A stretch of 64,000 nucleotides of DNA from Sandaracinaceae bacterium (GTDB lineage: Bacteria; Myxococcota_A; Polyangia; Polyangiales; Sandaracinaceae), in NCBI GenBank assembly GCA_019637095.1, contig JAHBWG010000055.1:1-64000 (forward strand), written 5' to 3'. A program made the position numbers and the translations under genes. The notes below the pieces were generated by a model, which made no database searches, was not told the origin of the DNA, and saw only the letters and a list, made by a program, of their open reading frames with translations. Positions 36,801 through 44,618 of this stretch are shown here, piece after piece. Position 1 is the stretch's first letter. Each line of letters opens with the position of its first letter.

Positions 36801-37939
36801 GGGTCAGCGACCCGGGCGACGACGTCGGCCGGTGGACCTCGCTCGCGAACCAGGGCGGCACGTTCCTCATCACGCACTACGACGCGAGCAACGGCGCGCT
36901 CCGCTTCTCCGCGGGCGGGCCCGGCGCGTGGGCGTCGCACACGATCGACGACGCGGGCGACTCCGGCCGCTACTCCTCGCTCGTGCTGCTCGCCGACGGA
37001 ACGCCGGTCGTCGCGTACCTGCGGATGGCGCCCGACGCGACGAGCCCCGAGGTGATCCGGGGCTCGGTGATGGTCGCCACGGCGAGCTCGCCCAACCCGT
37101 CGGCCACGACCCACTGGACGCTGACCGAGGTCGCCTCGGCGCCGATCCCTTGCCGGCCGCTCACGTGCGGCGGCCTCGCGCGGGCGTGCCTCGAGACGGG
37201 AGAGTGCGTCGCGCCGGCGAGCGACTGCGGCGCCGCGTGCCCGAGCGGCGAGGCCTGCTACGCAGGCAGCTGTCGCGCGGCGCTCCCGCCCAACTACGTC
37301 GAGGATCTGCCGCCCGCGTACGGCCTCTACACCTCGCTCGCCGTGATCCCGAGCGGCGGGCTCGCGCTCGTGTTCTACGACCGCACGAGCGGCAACGTGT
37401 TCGGCGCCACGTCGACGGACGGAGCGAGCTGGGGCGCGCCGTTCTTGATCGACGGCTACCGCGTCGGCGACCCGAACGTCGGCGACTGCGGCATGTCCGC
37501 GAACCTCGCCGTCGACGACAGCGGGCTCTGGCACGTCGTCTACGTCGACGGCGCGGAGGAGACGCTGCGCTACGCGCAGGTGCGCGGCGACGGGACCGTG
37601 GTGAGCCGCGAGGTCGTCGACGACGGCTCCACCTCGGACGGCACGACGCGCTTCACCGACGGCCGGCACATCGTCGGCGACGACGCGTCGATCGTGGTCG
37701 AGCCCGGCGGCGGCGTGCGCGTCGTCTACCAGGACGCGACGAGCCAGCACGCGGTCCTCGCGACCCGCTCGGCGGGCGGCGGCGCGTGGTCCATCGAGCG
37801 CTTCGACACGACCGGCTCGACCGGGTACTGGCTCGAGCAGCAGCTCCTGGGCACGACGAGCTACGCGGCGGCCTTCTGGCGCCAGCGCGTGGGTCGGGCG
37901 ATGCAGAGCGGCGTGCGCGTCGTGAGCCTCACCCCGTGA
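33821..37939 (+). CDS. Apparent fusion of a MYXO-CTERM lipoprotein with a second complete lipoprotein
   Basis: The 1372-residue protein starts with its own lipobox signal (LTLFAC, Cys25). Residues ~30-790 form beta-rich domains ending in two Ig-like modules (EYSYRIDGGAWSAWT and EYRYRVDGAWTAWTERA). At 794-827 comes an entire MYXO-CTERM: DGCGCRVT, a 17-residue hydrophobic helix and four arginines, where such proteins normally stop. Reading continues with no linker into a second hydrophobic stretch ending in the lipobox LLASGC (Cys849), then a Cys-rich part and a beta-propeller-like region to the end. The frame is open throughout. It could be a true polyprotein or two genes joined by loss of a stop; no ribosome binding site precedes the internal ATG at 36287. 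Confidence 0.8.
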   Translation: MYRLDHFTAYRLGLIVMLTLTLFACSGGGGCSGCESCGIAPIPGGYPIEERIDNSAQMRLTPHGVAFLENNVDALANILFPEGLDFTIDEQQQTFIITITICRGGGCIAHLEIDSIDLSPTDPNLLRAHVRLIIESRRRDGTRGPWPGTCDLDIDTRRGSRRYVGLIADIRVRAVEASRPARGGYSEIVVERIELLDGEGIENDDIRISGGFLGSCGALNLDLLKGFIIDQVAGQLGGLADSAVGDNLCTTQGEHGCPTGTFPVPNNTDPDTICRYAPSADAECVSLLLGMDGRGDLGGQLIGGFSPGTHAYAQFLLAAGGDAVANDGMSLFFYGGFMGTDRTFTETPAHNSCVPVVPVPPRPTIPRAAAFLTGNTIPGTSTNADIGIGLSEAYLDYAGYGLFDSGALCIGAGTRLSQQLSTGLLSAAIMSVPELTYPAAAAPITIALRPQLPPDFSIGAGGDADPILQIELPQLQMDFYVWSTERYVRFMTFQTNLRIGIDLTVESGELVPRIVYVNSDDPVVTNSELLAEMPPFLASTLSTVIGAFAGMLGGAIDPFALPEIMGIELDVPPGGVTRVREGPNDFLGIFANLRIAGAAPLTRPLDTTLTVSDLRLDHEAMHPATWGANGGNSVWLHFDASGIEGVEHEYSYRIDGGAWSAWTREPRVLARNDVLLLQARHVVEARARVVGEPRTVDPTPARAELLVDILPPRVTVGRTVDGVEVTAIDLLTPRDRLEYRYRVDGAWTAWTERARHPLALDAAGVEVEVRDEAGNVGRAEAALIRGLGNPEAGDGCGCRVTGDESRTPFALLALLGALGAIFMRRRRQSVAPFLGVLALAIAGLLASGCECSEPMTGLPCGGRCIAAAPPVTTSGSVCCEATDMCSMYDVDALCDPGYTCPLANLVLDATCNVTCSACEAKPALEPGILATDLDMVVDESGQVFVSGYSPGSPQGGDFGDLVFGQWSGTAVTWEIVDGAPRTPITNDPTGWRGGVSDPGDDVGRWTSLANQGGTFLITHYDASNGALRFSAGGPGAWASHTIDDAGDSGRYSSLVLLADGTPVVAYLRMAPDATSPEVIRGSVMVATASSPNPSATTHWTLTEVASAPIPCRPLTCGGLARACLETGECVAPASDCGAACPSGEACYAGSCRAALPPNYVEDLPPAYGLYTSLAVIPSGGLALVFYDRTSGNVFGATSTDGASWGAPFLIDGYRVGDPNVGDCGMSANLAVDDSGLWHVVYVDGAEETLRYAQVRGDGTVVSREVVDDGSTSDGTTRFTDGRHIVGDDASIVVEPGGGVRVVYQDATSQHAVLATRSAGGGAWSIERFDTTGSTGYWLEQQLLGTTSYAAAFWRQRVGRAMQSGVRVVSLTP

Positions 37940-37946
37940 TCGACGG

Positions 37947-37975
37947 CGCTGGGCCGAGCCGCGCTCGGCCCAGCG
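37947..37975. terminator. Bidirectional terminator between convergent genes
   Basis: A perfect 13-bp stem (37947-37959 with 37963-37975) and a CGC loop sits eight bases after the stop of the fusion gene and 13 bases before the end of the convergent small gene. Strongest uninterrupted hairpin in the window; no T-tract. Confidence 0.65.
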
Positions 37976-37988
37976 TGCGAGCCCCCGC

Positions 37989-38219
37989 TCAAGCCGCGAC
38001 GCGGTCGGTGTCGTCCTCGACGACCTCGCGGCGCGCCTCGGAGACGGCGCGCAGGAGCGTGTCGCGATCGACGAGCCCCGCGTCGAGCAGCGCCCGCATG
38101 TACCCGTCCGCGTAGCCGTGCGCGCGCGCGAGCTTCGCGTACATCGCGCCCTCGAATCGCGCCTCGGTCACCTGCCGCACCAGCTCCCGCACCCGCTCGA
38201 GCATCTCGTTCTTGGACAT
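37989..38219 (-). CDS. Small helical protein, function unknown
   Basis: The 76-residue soluble protein (MSKNEMLERVRELVR...) is charged and predicted to be all-helical, with a conserved-looking core EGAMYAKLARAHGYADGYMRAL. GGGAGG seven bases before the ATG at 38219 settles the start; TTGACG at 38266-38271 with GCACTC at 38242-38247 is a possible promoter. It resembles small cytoplasmic proteins that occur as families in myxobacteria, but I recognise no named domain. Confidence 0.65.
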   Translation of the reverse strand: MSKNEMLERVRELVRQVTEARFEGAMYAKLARAHGYADGYMRALLDAGLVDRDTLLRAVSEARREVVEDDTDRVAA

Positions 38220-38304
38220 GTGTCGGCCTCCCTGCCGCCCGGGGAGTGCCTCGACGCGATCCATGTCGTCAACTTTTCGACCAGCGCTGCAGCTCGCGTG
38301 GGCG

Positions 38305-39714
38305 TCAACCGCAGCGCGAGGGCAGCTCGACCGCGGGGTCGGGGCAGATGTCGGTCGCCCCGGCGAGGTTCAGGTGCACCGAGTTGATGGAGCCCTCGCA
38401 GCCCGCCGTGATGAAGGCGTCGGCGCCTCGCATCGCGCCCGCGCGGACCTCGGGGCAGACGTGGTTCAAGCACACGAGGTTGTCCTCGCCCGCGATCAGC
38501 AGGAACGTCCCGACGAGCGCCGGGGCCGTCGGCACGCAGCAGAAGCCCGCGCTGCGGCTCTGGCAGGAGTGCCCCGCGCCGCACTCCGCGTCGCTCGTGC
38601 ACGCGGGCGTGTTGTCGACGTCGCCGACCACGAAGCGGTCGCCGACGTTGCGCTCGAGCGGGTTCCCGCTCGCGTTGCACGAGTTCGTGATCGTGACGTA
38701 CGCGATCTCGTCGAGCTGCCGGCTGCAGCTCTCCGCGAGCGCACCGTTGAACAGCGAGTAGTAGCCCGTCACGTCGACGCGGACCCGGCCGCACGCCTGG
38801 TCGCGGCGGCCGTCGCCGAACACCACGAGCTCTCCGTCGTCGGTCCCGTCGCGGTCGTCGAAGAAGCGGATCGATCCGCGGCGCGACTCCTCGCAGACGT
38901 AGCGACCGCAGCTCGGGTCGGTCGGCGGGCAGTCGGTCCGCGGGATGCCGCCGCCGCCGTCGGGCGCGTCGCAGACCCGGAACTCGCGGGTGAACCGGCA
39001 GTTCCATGCGCCGCCGCCGCCGCCGTCGGGGTAGTCCGGCGTCGTGCGGCAGTAGTAGCGCCCGTCGCGCTCGACGCACTCCCAGCCCCCGCCGTCGGGG
39101 ATATCCGTCCCGCCGTCGCAGTGCGTGACGCCCTCGTAGTCGTAGCAAGTCCAGTTGCCCCCGTCGGGCAGGTCCGGCCGCGGCCTCCGGCAGTGGCGGC
39201 CGGTCTCGTCGTCCCAGCACGTCCAGCCGCCGCCGCCCGGGTGGTCACCCGGCACCGTGGAGCACACGCGCAGGTCGCCCTCGAACCAGCAGCTCCAGCC
39301 GCTGCCCCCGCCGCCGTCCGGGTAGTCCGGGCGGTCCTTCACGCAGGTCACGAGATCGCCGGCCTGCATGCAGCTCCAGCCGTTGCCGCCGCCGCCGTCC
39401 GGGTACGACCCGCCCTCGCAGATCGTCCGGCCCTCCTCGTCCCGACAGCTCCAGCCGCCGCCGTCCGGGTAGTCCGGTCCGGGCGAGACGCACCGCTCGT
39501 AGCCGTCGCTGCGCTCCTCGCAGACCCAGTGCTCCGGGCACTCGTAGAGGCGGCAGTCGCCACCGATCGCGCAGTCCGGATCGATCGGACAGGCCAGCAT
39601 GTCCGGCGGGATGCTCTCGATGAACTCGCTCGGGCTGCGGCCCCCCATGTTGCCGAAGCCGCCGGTGCAGCCACCGGCCAGGACGATGCAGAGAGAACGG
39701 AAGAGACGCGGCAT
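38305..39714 (-). CDS. Lipoprotein with Cys-paired PDGGG repeats
   Basis: The ATG at 39714 gives a lipobox signal (LAGGC, about residue 15) and a 469-residue product. Residues ~75-260 consist of seven or eight units of 22-27 residues, each with the pattern PDGG(G)-x-W-x-C-x(7-9)-C, for example DYPDGGGWSC followed by RTIC. Each unit carries its own Cys pair. The C-terminal ~190 residues form a separate domain with many more cysteines (ATSDAECGAGHSC-like spacing) and a terminal SRCG. The function is unknown; the repeats look like a disulfide-locked stalk or adhesin. Confidence 0.7.
   Translation of the reverse strand: MPRLFRSLCIVLAGGCTGGFGNMGGRSPSEFIESIPPDMLACPIDPDCAIGGDCRLYECPEHWVCEERSDGYERCVSPGPDYPDGGGWSCRDEEGRTICEGGSYPDGGGGNGWSCMQAGDLVTCVKDRPDYPDGGGGSGWSCWFEGDLRVCSTVPGDHPGGGGWTCWDDETGRHCRRPRPDLPDGGNWTCYDYEGVTHCDGGTDIPDGGGWECVERDGRYYCRTTPDYPDGGGGGAWNCRFTREFRVCDAPDGGGGIPRTDCPPTDPSCGRYVCEESRRGSIRFFDDRDGTDDGELVVFGDGRRDQACGRVRVDVTGYYSLFNGALAESCSRQLDEIAYVTITNSCNASGNPLERNVGDRFVVGDVDNTPACTSDAECGAGHSCQSRSAGFCCVPTAPALVGTFLLIAGEDNLVCLNHVCPEVRAGAMRGADAFITAGCEGSINSVHLNLAGATDICPDPAVELPSRCG
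38940..39500 (-). repeat. Tandem PDGGG/W-C...C repeat region
   Basis: Seven to eight diverged units of 66-81 bases, all in frame in the lipoprotein gene, recognisable at DNA level by recurring CCGTCSGG/GTAGTCCGG cores. Unit length varies, unlike a CRISPR or microsatellite. Confidence 0.65.
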
Positions 39715-39752
39715 GCCGGACCCCACAGCACGGGGTGTGCCGCACATCTTCG

Positions 39753-39800
39753 GTCGCCTCCGTACCTCCCGAGGCGACGTTCGGAGCGCGGGACGCTCCG
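39753..39800. other. Two hairpins upstream of the PDGGG lipoprotein and tRNA-Leu
   Basis: GTCGCCTC/GAGGCGAC (39753-39760, 39771-39778) form an 8-bp stem with a 10-base loop; CGGAGCG/CGCTCCG (39782-39788, 39794-39800) form a 7-bp stem with a 5-base loop. They lie in the 162-base region between the lipoprotein start and the divergent tRNA. Role unknown. Confidence 0.35.
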
Positions 39801-39876
39801 CAGGGTGGGGTCGATGTCCGCCAGCCCGGACGAGGCCGATGGACGGACACGGCGCGCGGAGCTACGGGTAGCGAGG

Positions 39877-39962
39877 GCCGGGCTGGCGGAATTGGCATAC
39901 GCAGGCGACTTAAAATCGCCGGCTGGGAGACCAGCGTGAGGGTTCGACCCCCTCGCCCGGCA
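39877..39962 (+). tRNA. tRNA-Leu, anticodon UAA
   Basis: This is an 86-base class-II tRNA. The acceptor stem GCCGGGC (39877-39883) pairs with GCCCGGC (39955-39961), with discriminator A. The anticodon stem GGCGA/TCGCC encloses CTTAAAA (anticodon UAA), followed by a long variable arm (GGCTGGGAGACCAGC) and a T arm GAGGG-TTCGACC-CCCTC. The 3' CCA is not encoded. It reads UUA codons, rare in this GC-rich DNA. The 3' end abuts panD, and no integrase or repeated 3' segment is seen. Confidence 0.95.
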
Positions 39963-39965
39963 TGC

Positions 39966-40367
39966 TCAGGACGGGGCGACGTGCCGCCCGATGGCGGGGC
40001 CGGGGCGCTCGCGGTCGAGCTCGCGGATGCGGTTGTCCTCGTCGACGAAGACCACGCGGGGCTGCCACGCGTGGGCCTCCTCCTCGTCGAGGTCCCCGAA
40101 CGTCGCGAGGATCACGAGATCGCCAGGCCGGTTCAGGTGCGCGGCCGCGCCGTTGAGGCAGACGACGCCGCTGCCGCGCTCGCCGGCGAGCGTGTAGGTC
40201 ACGAGCCGCGTGCCCCGCGTCACGTTCCAGACGTGGACCTCCTCGTGCTCGAGCATGCCCGCCGCGTCGAGCAGGTCGCGGTCGACGGTGACGCTCCCCT
40301 CGTAGTCGAGGTTCGCGTCGGTGACCCGCGCCCGATGGATCTTCCCGAGGAACATCCGCCGCTTCAT
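39966..40367 (-). CDS. panD: Aspartate 1-decarboxylase
   Basis: This pyruvoyl-dependent enzyme makes beta-alanine for pantothenate and coenzyme A. The 133-residue proenzyme has the family start [22 protein letters not shown]; self-cleavage at Gly-Ser in YEGS leaves a pyruvoyl group on the alpha chain. [20 protein letters not shown] and [17 protein letters not shown] match the rest of the fold. The ATG at 40367 fits the family start. It ends three bases from tRNA-Leu. No PanM/PanZ-type helper is visible. Confidence 0.93.
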   Translation of the reverse strand: MKRRMFLGKIHRARVTDANLDYEGSVTVDRDLLDAAGMLEHEEVHVWNVTRGTRLVTYTLAGERGSGVVCLNGAAAHLNRPGDLVILATFGDLDEEEAHAWQPRVVFVDEDNRIRELDRERPGPAIGRHVAPS

Positions 40368-40426
40368 CGCCTCGTCCTTCTTCCTCACCGTGGCGGCTCG
40401 CGGAGGCGAGTCCACCCGGCGGCGAG

Positions 40427-40454
40427 AAGATAGCGCGCCTCAGACCATTTCCAA
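40427..40454 (-). promoter_or_regulatory. Promoter of panD
   Basis: On the minus strand TTGGAA (40454-40449), a 16-base spacer and TATCTT (40432-40427) give a leader of about 50 bases. Confidence 0.45.
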
Positions 40455-40518
40455 GCGCCGCGCGTCGGAGCCTCTCGACGCCGCGCCCTCCCCCGCCGCG
40501 GCGCAGAGGAGCAGACCG

Positions 40519-40764
40519 ATGAAGAAGGCCCTGACCACGCTGGGCGCGCTCGCCTGCGCGCTCTCGCTCACGACCGCCGCCGCCGCGCAGGGCGCGACCG
40601 CGCCCGACGTGAGCTACGAGTTCGAGGACGACAACGTCGAGGGCGGCTACCGCTCGCCCCTCGGCGACATCATCCGCGTGCCCCCGCGCGGCAGCCGCGT
40701 GAGCCTCGTGCGCCCCCGCGTGCACTTCGTCCCCGAGCTGGTGAAGTCGATCGAGACGATCTGA
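40519..40764 (+). CDS. Small secreted protein with basic C-terminal region
   Basis: The 81-residue protein has a signal peptide ([16 protein letters not shown]..., cleavage near AAA-QG), an acidic segment ([12 protein letters not shown]) and a basic C-terminal part ([18 protein letters not shown]). GAGGAG seven bases before the ATG settles the start. The segment [16 protein letters not shown] is seen in small periplasmic proteins of the group, to my recollection, but I know no function. Confidence 0.65.
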   Translation: MKKALTTLGALACALSLTTAAAAQGATAPDVSYEFEDDNVEGGYRSPLGDIIRVPPRGSRVSLVRPRVHFVPELVKSIETI

Positions 40765-40790
40765 GCTCCGGCCCGACACGCGGGCGTGGC

Positions 40791-40819
40791 TTGACCCGCA
40801 TCGCTCGCCGACGTTCACT
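40791..40819 (+). promoter_or_regulatory. Leaderless promoter of the amidohydrolase lipoprotein
   Basis: TTGACC (40791-40796), a 17-base spacer and TTCACT (40814-40819) end six bases before the ATG at 40826; no ribosome binding site. Confidence 0.4.
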
Positions 40820-40825
40820 AGTCGG

Positions 40826-43800
40826 ATGCGCTTGGTCTCGAGCTTGTGCGGTTCGCTCGCTCTCATGATCGTCGTCTCCGGCTGCGAGTGCCGGCGGGTC
40901 GTCAACCCGCCCGGCATCGACGCGGGCTGGGACGCCGCCGAGGAAGAGACGGACGGCATGCGCCCGCGCCCCGACGGTGGGGTCCCCACCGACCTCTTCC
41001 CGCCGCCGACCATCACCGAGTGCACGACCCTCGCGCCCACGAGCGGCGGCCGCTGCGAGGTGACGCCCGGCGCGGGCGGGACGCTCGTGCAAGGCGACGT
41101 GCTCACTCCAGGTGAGGTCTTCCGCGGCGGCGGCGTGCTCTTCGGCGCGGACGGAATCATCTCCTGCGTCGGCTGCGACTGCGCGGCGGGCGGCGCCACC
41201 GTCGTGCGGTGCCCGAGCGTGGCGATCTCGCCCGGCCTCATCAACGCGCACGACCACATCACCTTCAACAACACCGTGCCGTACGCGGCGGCGGGCCTGT
41301 TCACGGAGGAGCGCTACGAGCACCGGCACGACTGGCGCACGACGCGGCCGAGCCCGCCGCACACGAGCGTCTCGAGCGGCGGCGGGCGCTCGACCACGGG
41401 CGAGATGCAGTGGAACGAGCTGCGCCAGCTCGTCGGGGGCGCGACCAGTGTGTTCGGCAGCGGCGGGCCCGAGGGCCTCTTGCGCAACCTCGACAACACG
41501 ACGCGCAGCGGCCTGGGCCTGCGGGCCGAGTACGAGACCTTCCCGCTCGGCGACTCGGACGAGACGCAGTTCACGGAGGGCTGCGGCTACGCCTACTGCT
41601 CGAGCTGCACGACCTCGGACATCGCCGGGTTCCACGCGTTCGTGCCGCACGTCGCCGAGGGCATCAACGCGCAGGCGCGCAACGAGTTCCTCTGCATGCG
41701 CGAGGGCATGCGCAACCTGCTGCAGGCTCCGACCGCGCTGATCCACGGCACGGGCCTGTTGCCGGTCGACATGGGCGAGATGGCGACGCGCGGCGTGGAG
41801 GTGATCTGGTCGCCGCGCACGAACATCACGCTCTACGGCGACACCGCGCGCGTCACCGAGTTCGCCTACAACCGCGTCCCGATCGGGCTCGGCACGGACT
41901 GGCTGCGCTCCGGCTCGATGAACATGCTCCGCGAGCTCGCCTGCGCCGACGAGTTCAACGCCAACTTCCTCGCGGGCTTCTTCCCCGACGAGCAGCTCTG
42001 GCGCATGGCGACGGTGAACAACGCGAGGGCGTTCAACATCGAGGACCGCCTCGGCGTCCTCGCGCCCGGCCGTCAGGCCGACCTCGCCCTCTTCGCGACG
42101 ACCGCGAGCCGGCGCGACTACGCCGCGGTCGTGCGCGCGGGGCTCGCCGACGTCGTGCTCGTCACGCGCGGCGGGCAGGTGCTCTACGGCGACGCCAGCG
42201 TCGTCGAGCCGCTGCGCTCGGGCTGCGATCCGTTCACGCCCGGCGGCTCCGCCGACGTGTGCGGCGCGCCCAAGCGCGTGTGCCTGCAGGAGCTCGGCAC
42301 GAGCTTCGCGGCGCTGACGGCGGAGGCGAACCGCCGCGCCGCGCAGTACCCGCTCGTGTTCTGCGGCGTGCCGGACCACGAGCCCTCGTGCCTGCCCGCG
42401 CGCACGATGATGCGCCCGGTCGACGCGATGGTGAACGGCTCGAACTACTACACCGGCATGAGCAGCGCGGACGACGTCGACGGGGACGGCATCCCGAACG
42501 CCGCCGACAACTGCCCGAGCGTGTTCAACCCCATCCGGCCGCTCGACAACGGCGCGCAGGCGGACTCCGACGGCGACGGCATCGGCGACGCGTGCGACGC
42601 CGACGCGGTCGACACCGGCGACCTCGACGGAGACGGCGTCGCGAACGAAGTGGACAACTGCCCGACGGTGTTCAACCCGGAGCAGACGGACTCCGACGGC
42701 GACGGCATCGGCGACGCGTGCGACGCGTGCCCGACGATCGCCGTCGCGGCGGGCACCCAGACCGTGTACGCTGTCCGCTGCGAGGCCACCCGAGGCAGCG
42801 TCACGCTGCGCGACCTCGTCGTGACCGCGACCACCTCCGGCGGCTTCTACGCGCAGCAGCGCGAGGGCTCGACGGACTTCGCGGGCGTCGACTTCAGCGG
42901 CATCTTCGTCTTCACGGGGAGCGCACCCACCGTCACGCGCGGCCAGGTCGTGAACGTCAGCGGCACGACGGGCGACTTCTTCGGGCTCGCGCAGCTCACG
43001 AGCCCGACGGTCACCCCGGTCTCGAGCGGCGCCGAGCCGGCACCGCTCGCCGTCGCCGCGTCGGCGATCACCACGATGGGCCCGCGCGCGTCCGCGCTCC
43101 AGAGCGTGCTGGTGCGCGTGGGCGCCTCGACGGTGACGGAAGCGAGCCTCCCGGGCGGCGAGTTCGCCATCGACGAGGGCCTGCGCGTCGACGACCTGAT
43201 CTTCGCGATCACGCCCGCCCCCGCGGTCGGCGAGACGTTCTCGTTCCTGCAGGGGCCGCTCTCGTTCGGCTTCGGCACGACGCGGCTCGTCCCGCGCGAC
43301 GTCGGCGACGTCGGCTTCGCCGCGCTGCGCCTCTCGCCGCGCACGATCATCGCGCCGCCCGGCGCCACCGTCACGCTGAGCGTGGCGCTGCCGATGCCCG
43401 CCCCGGCCGGCGGCGCGTCGGTCACCATCGCGCCATCGCCGGCGGCGATCCTCGTCGGCCCGGCGGCCATCGTGGTGCCCGAGGGCATGCGCGCGGCGAG
43501 CGCCGAGTACGTCGCGCAGACGACCGAGGGCACGGGCAGCGTCACCGCCTCCTACGCCGGCGAGACGAGCATGGCGAGCGTGTCGATCGCGACCGCGCCC
43601 ACGCTCTTCTTCAGCGAGTACGTGGAAGGGACGAGCAACAACAAGGCGCTCGAGATCGTCAACGCGAGCAGCTCCGTCGCGAGCCTCACCGGCTGCGAGA
43701 TCCGCCGCTACACGAACGGCTCCGCGACGGTCTCGGCGACCTACCGGCTGAGCGGGATGCTCGGCCCGCGCGCGGTGTTCGTGGTCTGCAACCCGGGCAC

Positions 43801-44110
43801 CGAGGGCGCCGAGACGCTCTGCGACGACACCAGCTCCGTCATCAACCACAACGGCGACGACGCGTACGACCTCACCTGCGACGGGATGGTCGTCGACACC
43901 TTCGGTCAGATCGGCAACGACCCGGGCACGCAGTGGTCGGGCGGCGGGCTCGGCACCCTCGACTTCGTGCTCTACCGCCGCTGCTCGATCACGATGGGCA
44001 ACCCCGACGGCAGCCGCCCCTTCGACCCCTCGGTGGAGTGGATGGGCGGCGCGTGGGTCGACACGGCGACGAGCCTGAACGGCCTCGGCAACCGGATGGA
44101 GTGCCCGTAG
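40826..44110 (+). CDS. Amidohydrolase lipoprotein with thrombospondin-3 and lamin-tail domains
   Basis: The 1094-residue protein starts with lipobox VVSGC (Cys20). Residues ~80-470 are a metal-dependent amidohydrolase (TIM barrel) with HDH in [13 protein letters not shown], the HGTG histidine, and the catalytic Asp in [12 protein letters not shown], followed by [14 protein letters not shown]. Two Asp-rich thrombospondin-type-3 units (~550-635; [13 protein letters not shown] and [11 protein letters not shown]) and a beta domain (~640-800) come next. Then comes a segment ending near residue 920, and finally a lamin-tail domain (~930-1094; [19 protein letters not shown]). The cell-surface substrate is unknown. 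An intact enzyme domain on a surface lipoprotein this large is unusual. Confidence 0.8.
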   Translation: MRLVSSLCGSLALMIVVSGCECRRVVNPPGIDAGWDAAEEETDGMRPRPDGGVPTDLFPPPTITECTTLAPTSGGRCEVTPGAGGTLVQGDVLTPGEVFRGGGVLFGADGIISCVGCDCAAGGATVVRCPSVAISPGLINAHDHITFNNTVPYAAAGLFTEERYEHRHDWRTTRPSPPHTSVSSGGGRSTTGEMQWNELRQLVGGATSVFGSGGPEGLLRNLDNTTRSGLGLRAEYETFPLGDSDETQFTEGCGYAYCSSCTTSDIAGFHAFVPHVAEGINAQARNEFLCMREGMRNLLQAPTALIHGTGLLPVDMGEMATRGVEVIWSPRTNITLYGDTARVTEFAYNRVPIGLGTDWLRSGSMNMLRELACADEFNANFLAGFFPDEQLWRMATVNNARAFNIEDRLGVLAPGRQADLALFATTASRRDYAAVVRAGLADVVLVTRGGQVLYGDASVVEPLRSGCDPFTPGGSADVCGAPKRVCLQELGTSFAALTAEANRRAAQYPLVFCGVPDHEPSCLPARTMMRPVDAMVNGSNYYTGMSSADDVDGDGIPNAADNCPSVFNPIRPLDNGAQADSDGDGIGDACDADAVDTGDLDGDGVANEVDNCPTVFNPEQTDSDGDGIGDACDACPTIAVAAGTQTVYAVRCEATRGSVTLRDLVVTATTSGGFYAQQREGSTDFAGVDFSGIFVFTGSAPTVTRGQVVNVSGTTGDFFGLAQLTSPTVTPVSSGAEPAPLAVAASAITTMGPRASALQSVLVRVGASTVTEASLPGGEFAIDEGLRVDDLIFAITPAPAVGETFSFLQGPLSFGFGTTRLVPRDVGDVGFAALRLSPRTIIAPPGATVTLSVALPMPAPAGGASVTIAPSPAAILVGPAAIVVPEGMRAASAEYVAQTTEGTGSVTASYAGETSMASVSIATAPTLFFSEYVEGTSNNKALEIVNASSSVASLTGCEIRRYTNGSATVSATYRLSGMLGPRAVFVVCNPGTEGAETLCDDTSSVINHNGDDAYDLTCDGMVVDTFGQIGNDPGTQWSGGGLGTLDFVLYRRCSITMGNPDGSRPFDPSVEWMGGAWVDTATSLNGLGNRMECP

Positions 44111-44119
44111 CGCGCGCGC

Positions 44120-44440
44120 TCACTCGGGCGCGGCGAAGCGCAGGCCGACGAGCCAGCCGTCGGGGTGCTCGCGCGTCCACACGACCTCGCCGCGCTCGCG
44201 GGCCTCGTGGCGCTCGTCGAAGCGCACCTCGAGCTCGAGCCGCGCGCCGACCTCCACGGGCCGGTCGAGCGCGAGGCGCAGGCCGCCCGTGCTCGCGTTG
44301 AGCAAGAACCCCTCCGCCGCGAGCGGCGCGGTCACCCGCACCTCGCCGTGGATGGGGAAGCGCGTGCTCTTGCGGCGCGCGCCCCGGTGTACGGACCGGT
44401 CCGAGGGGCCCGCAGGCATCAAGCGGCCGATACTCTCCAT
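44120..44440 (-). CDS. PilZ-domain protein
   Basis: The 106-residue protein has the PilZ pattern: basic RRKSTRF near residue 24, LNASTGGLRLAL (D/NxSxxG) near 48 and a beta-barrel ending EVVWTREHPDGWLVGLRF. The Arg motif and NxSxxG motif are the cyclic-di-GMP contacts; the first is present as RR, so binding is plausible. ATG 44440 has AGGGGG upstream; a longer TTG-start form from 44494 looks less likely. No neighbouring motility gene is seen. Confidence 0.8.
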   Translation of the reverse strand: MESIGRLMPAGPSDRSVHRGARRKSTRFPIHGEVRVTAPLAAEGFLLNASTGGLRLALDRPVEVGARLELEVRFDERHEARERGEVVWTREHPDGWLVGLRFAAPE

Positions 44441-44618
44441 GGTACAGATCCCCCTAGGGCCCTTCGGAGCCCCGTCGAGCCAGCGAATCAGCAACGCGCG
44501 CGCCAGCGCGAAGATTCGCGCCGACCGCGCGACGACGAGCGTTCCGTCACCGTGTGGGAGTCAACTCACGCACGCGATGTCGTGCCCCGTGCGCACGAGT
44601 CACACCTCGAGCGCCGGG

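Noticed and set aside
34022-37750. 1242-codon minus-strand open frame opposite the fusion gene
   Set aside because: The plus strand carries signal peptide, Ig-like modules and lipobox in one frame; the minus frame has no recognisable feature.
38940-39500. Regularly spaced similar segments resembling a CRISPR array
   Set aside because: They are in-frame protein repeats (PDGGG units) of unequal length within one gene; there is no constant direct repeat or unique spacer, and no cas gene.
39877-39962. tRNA-Leu as a possible integration site
   Set aside because: No integrase gene, no duplicated tRNA 3' segment and no change of base composition next to it; panD follows directly.
40519-40764. Small secreted protein as a RiPP or toxin precursor
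   Set aside because: It has an ordinary signal peptide and no leader-core junction, Cys/Ser/Thr-rich core or adjacent modifying gene.
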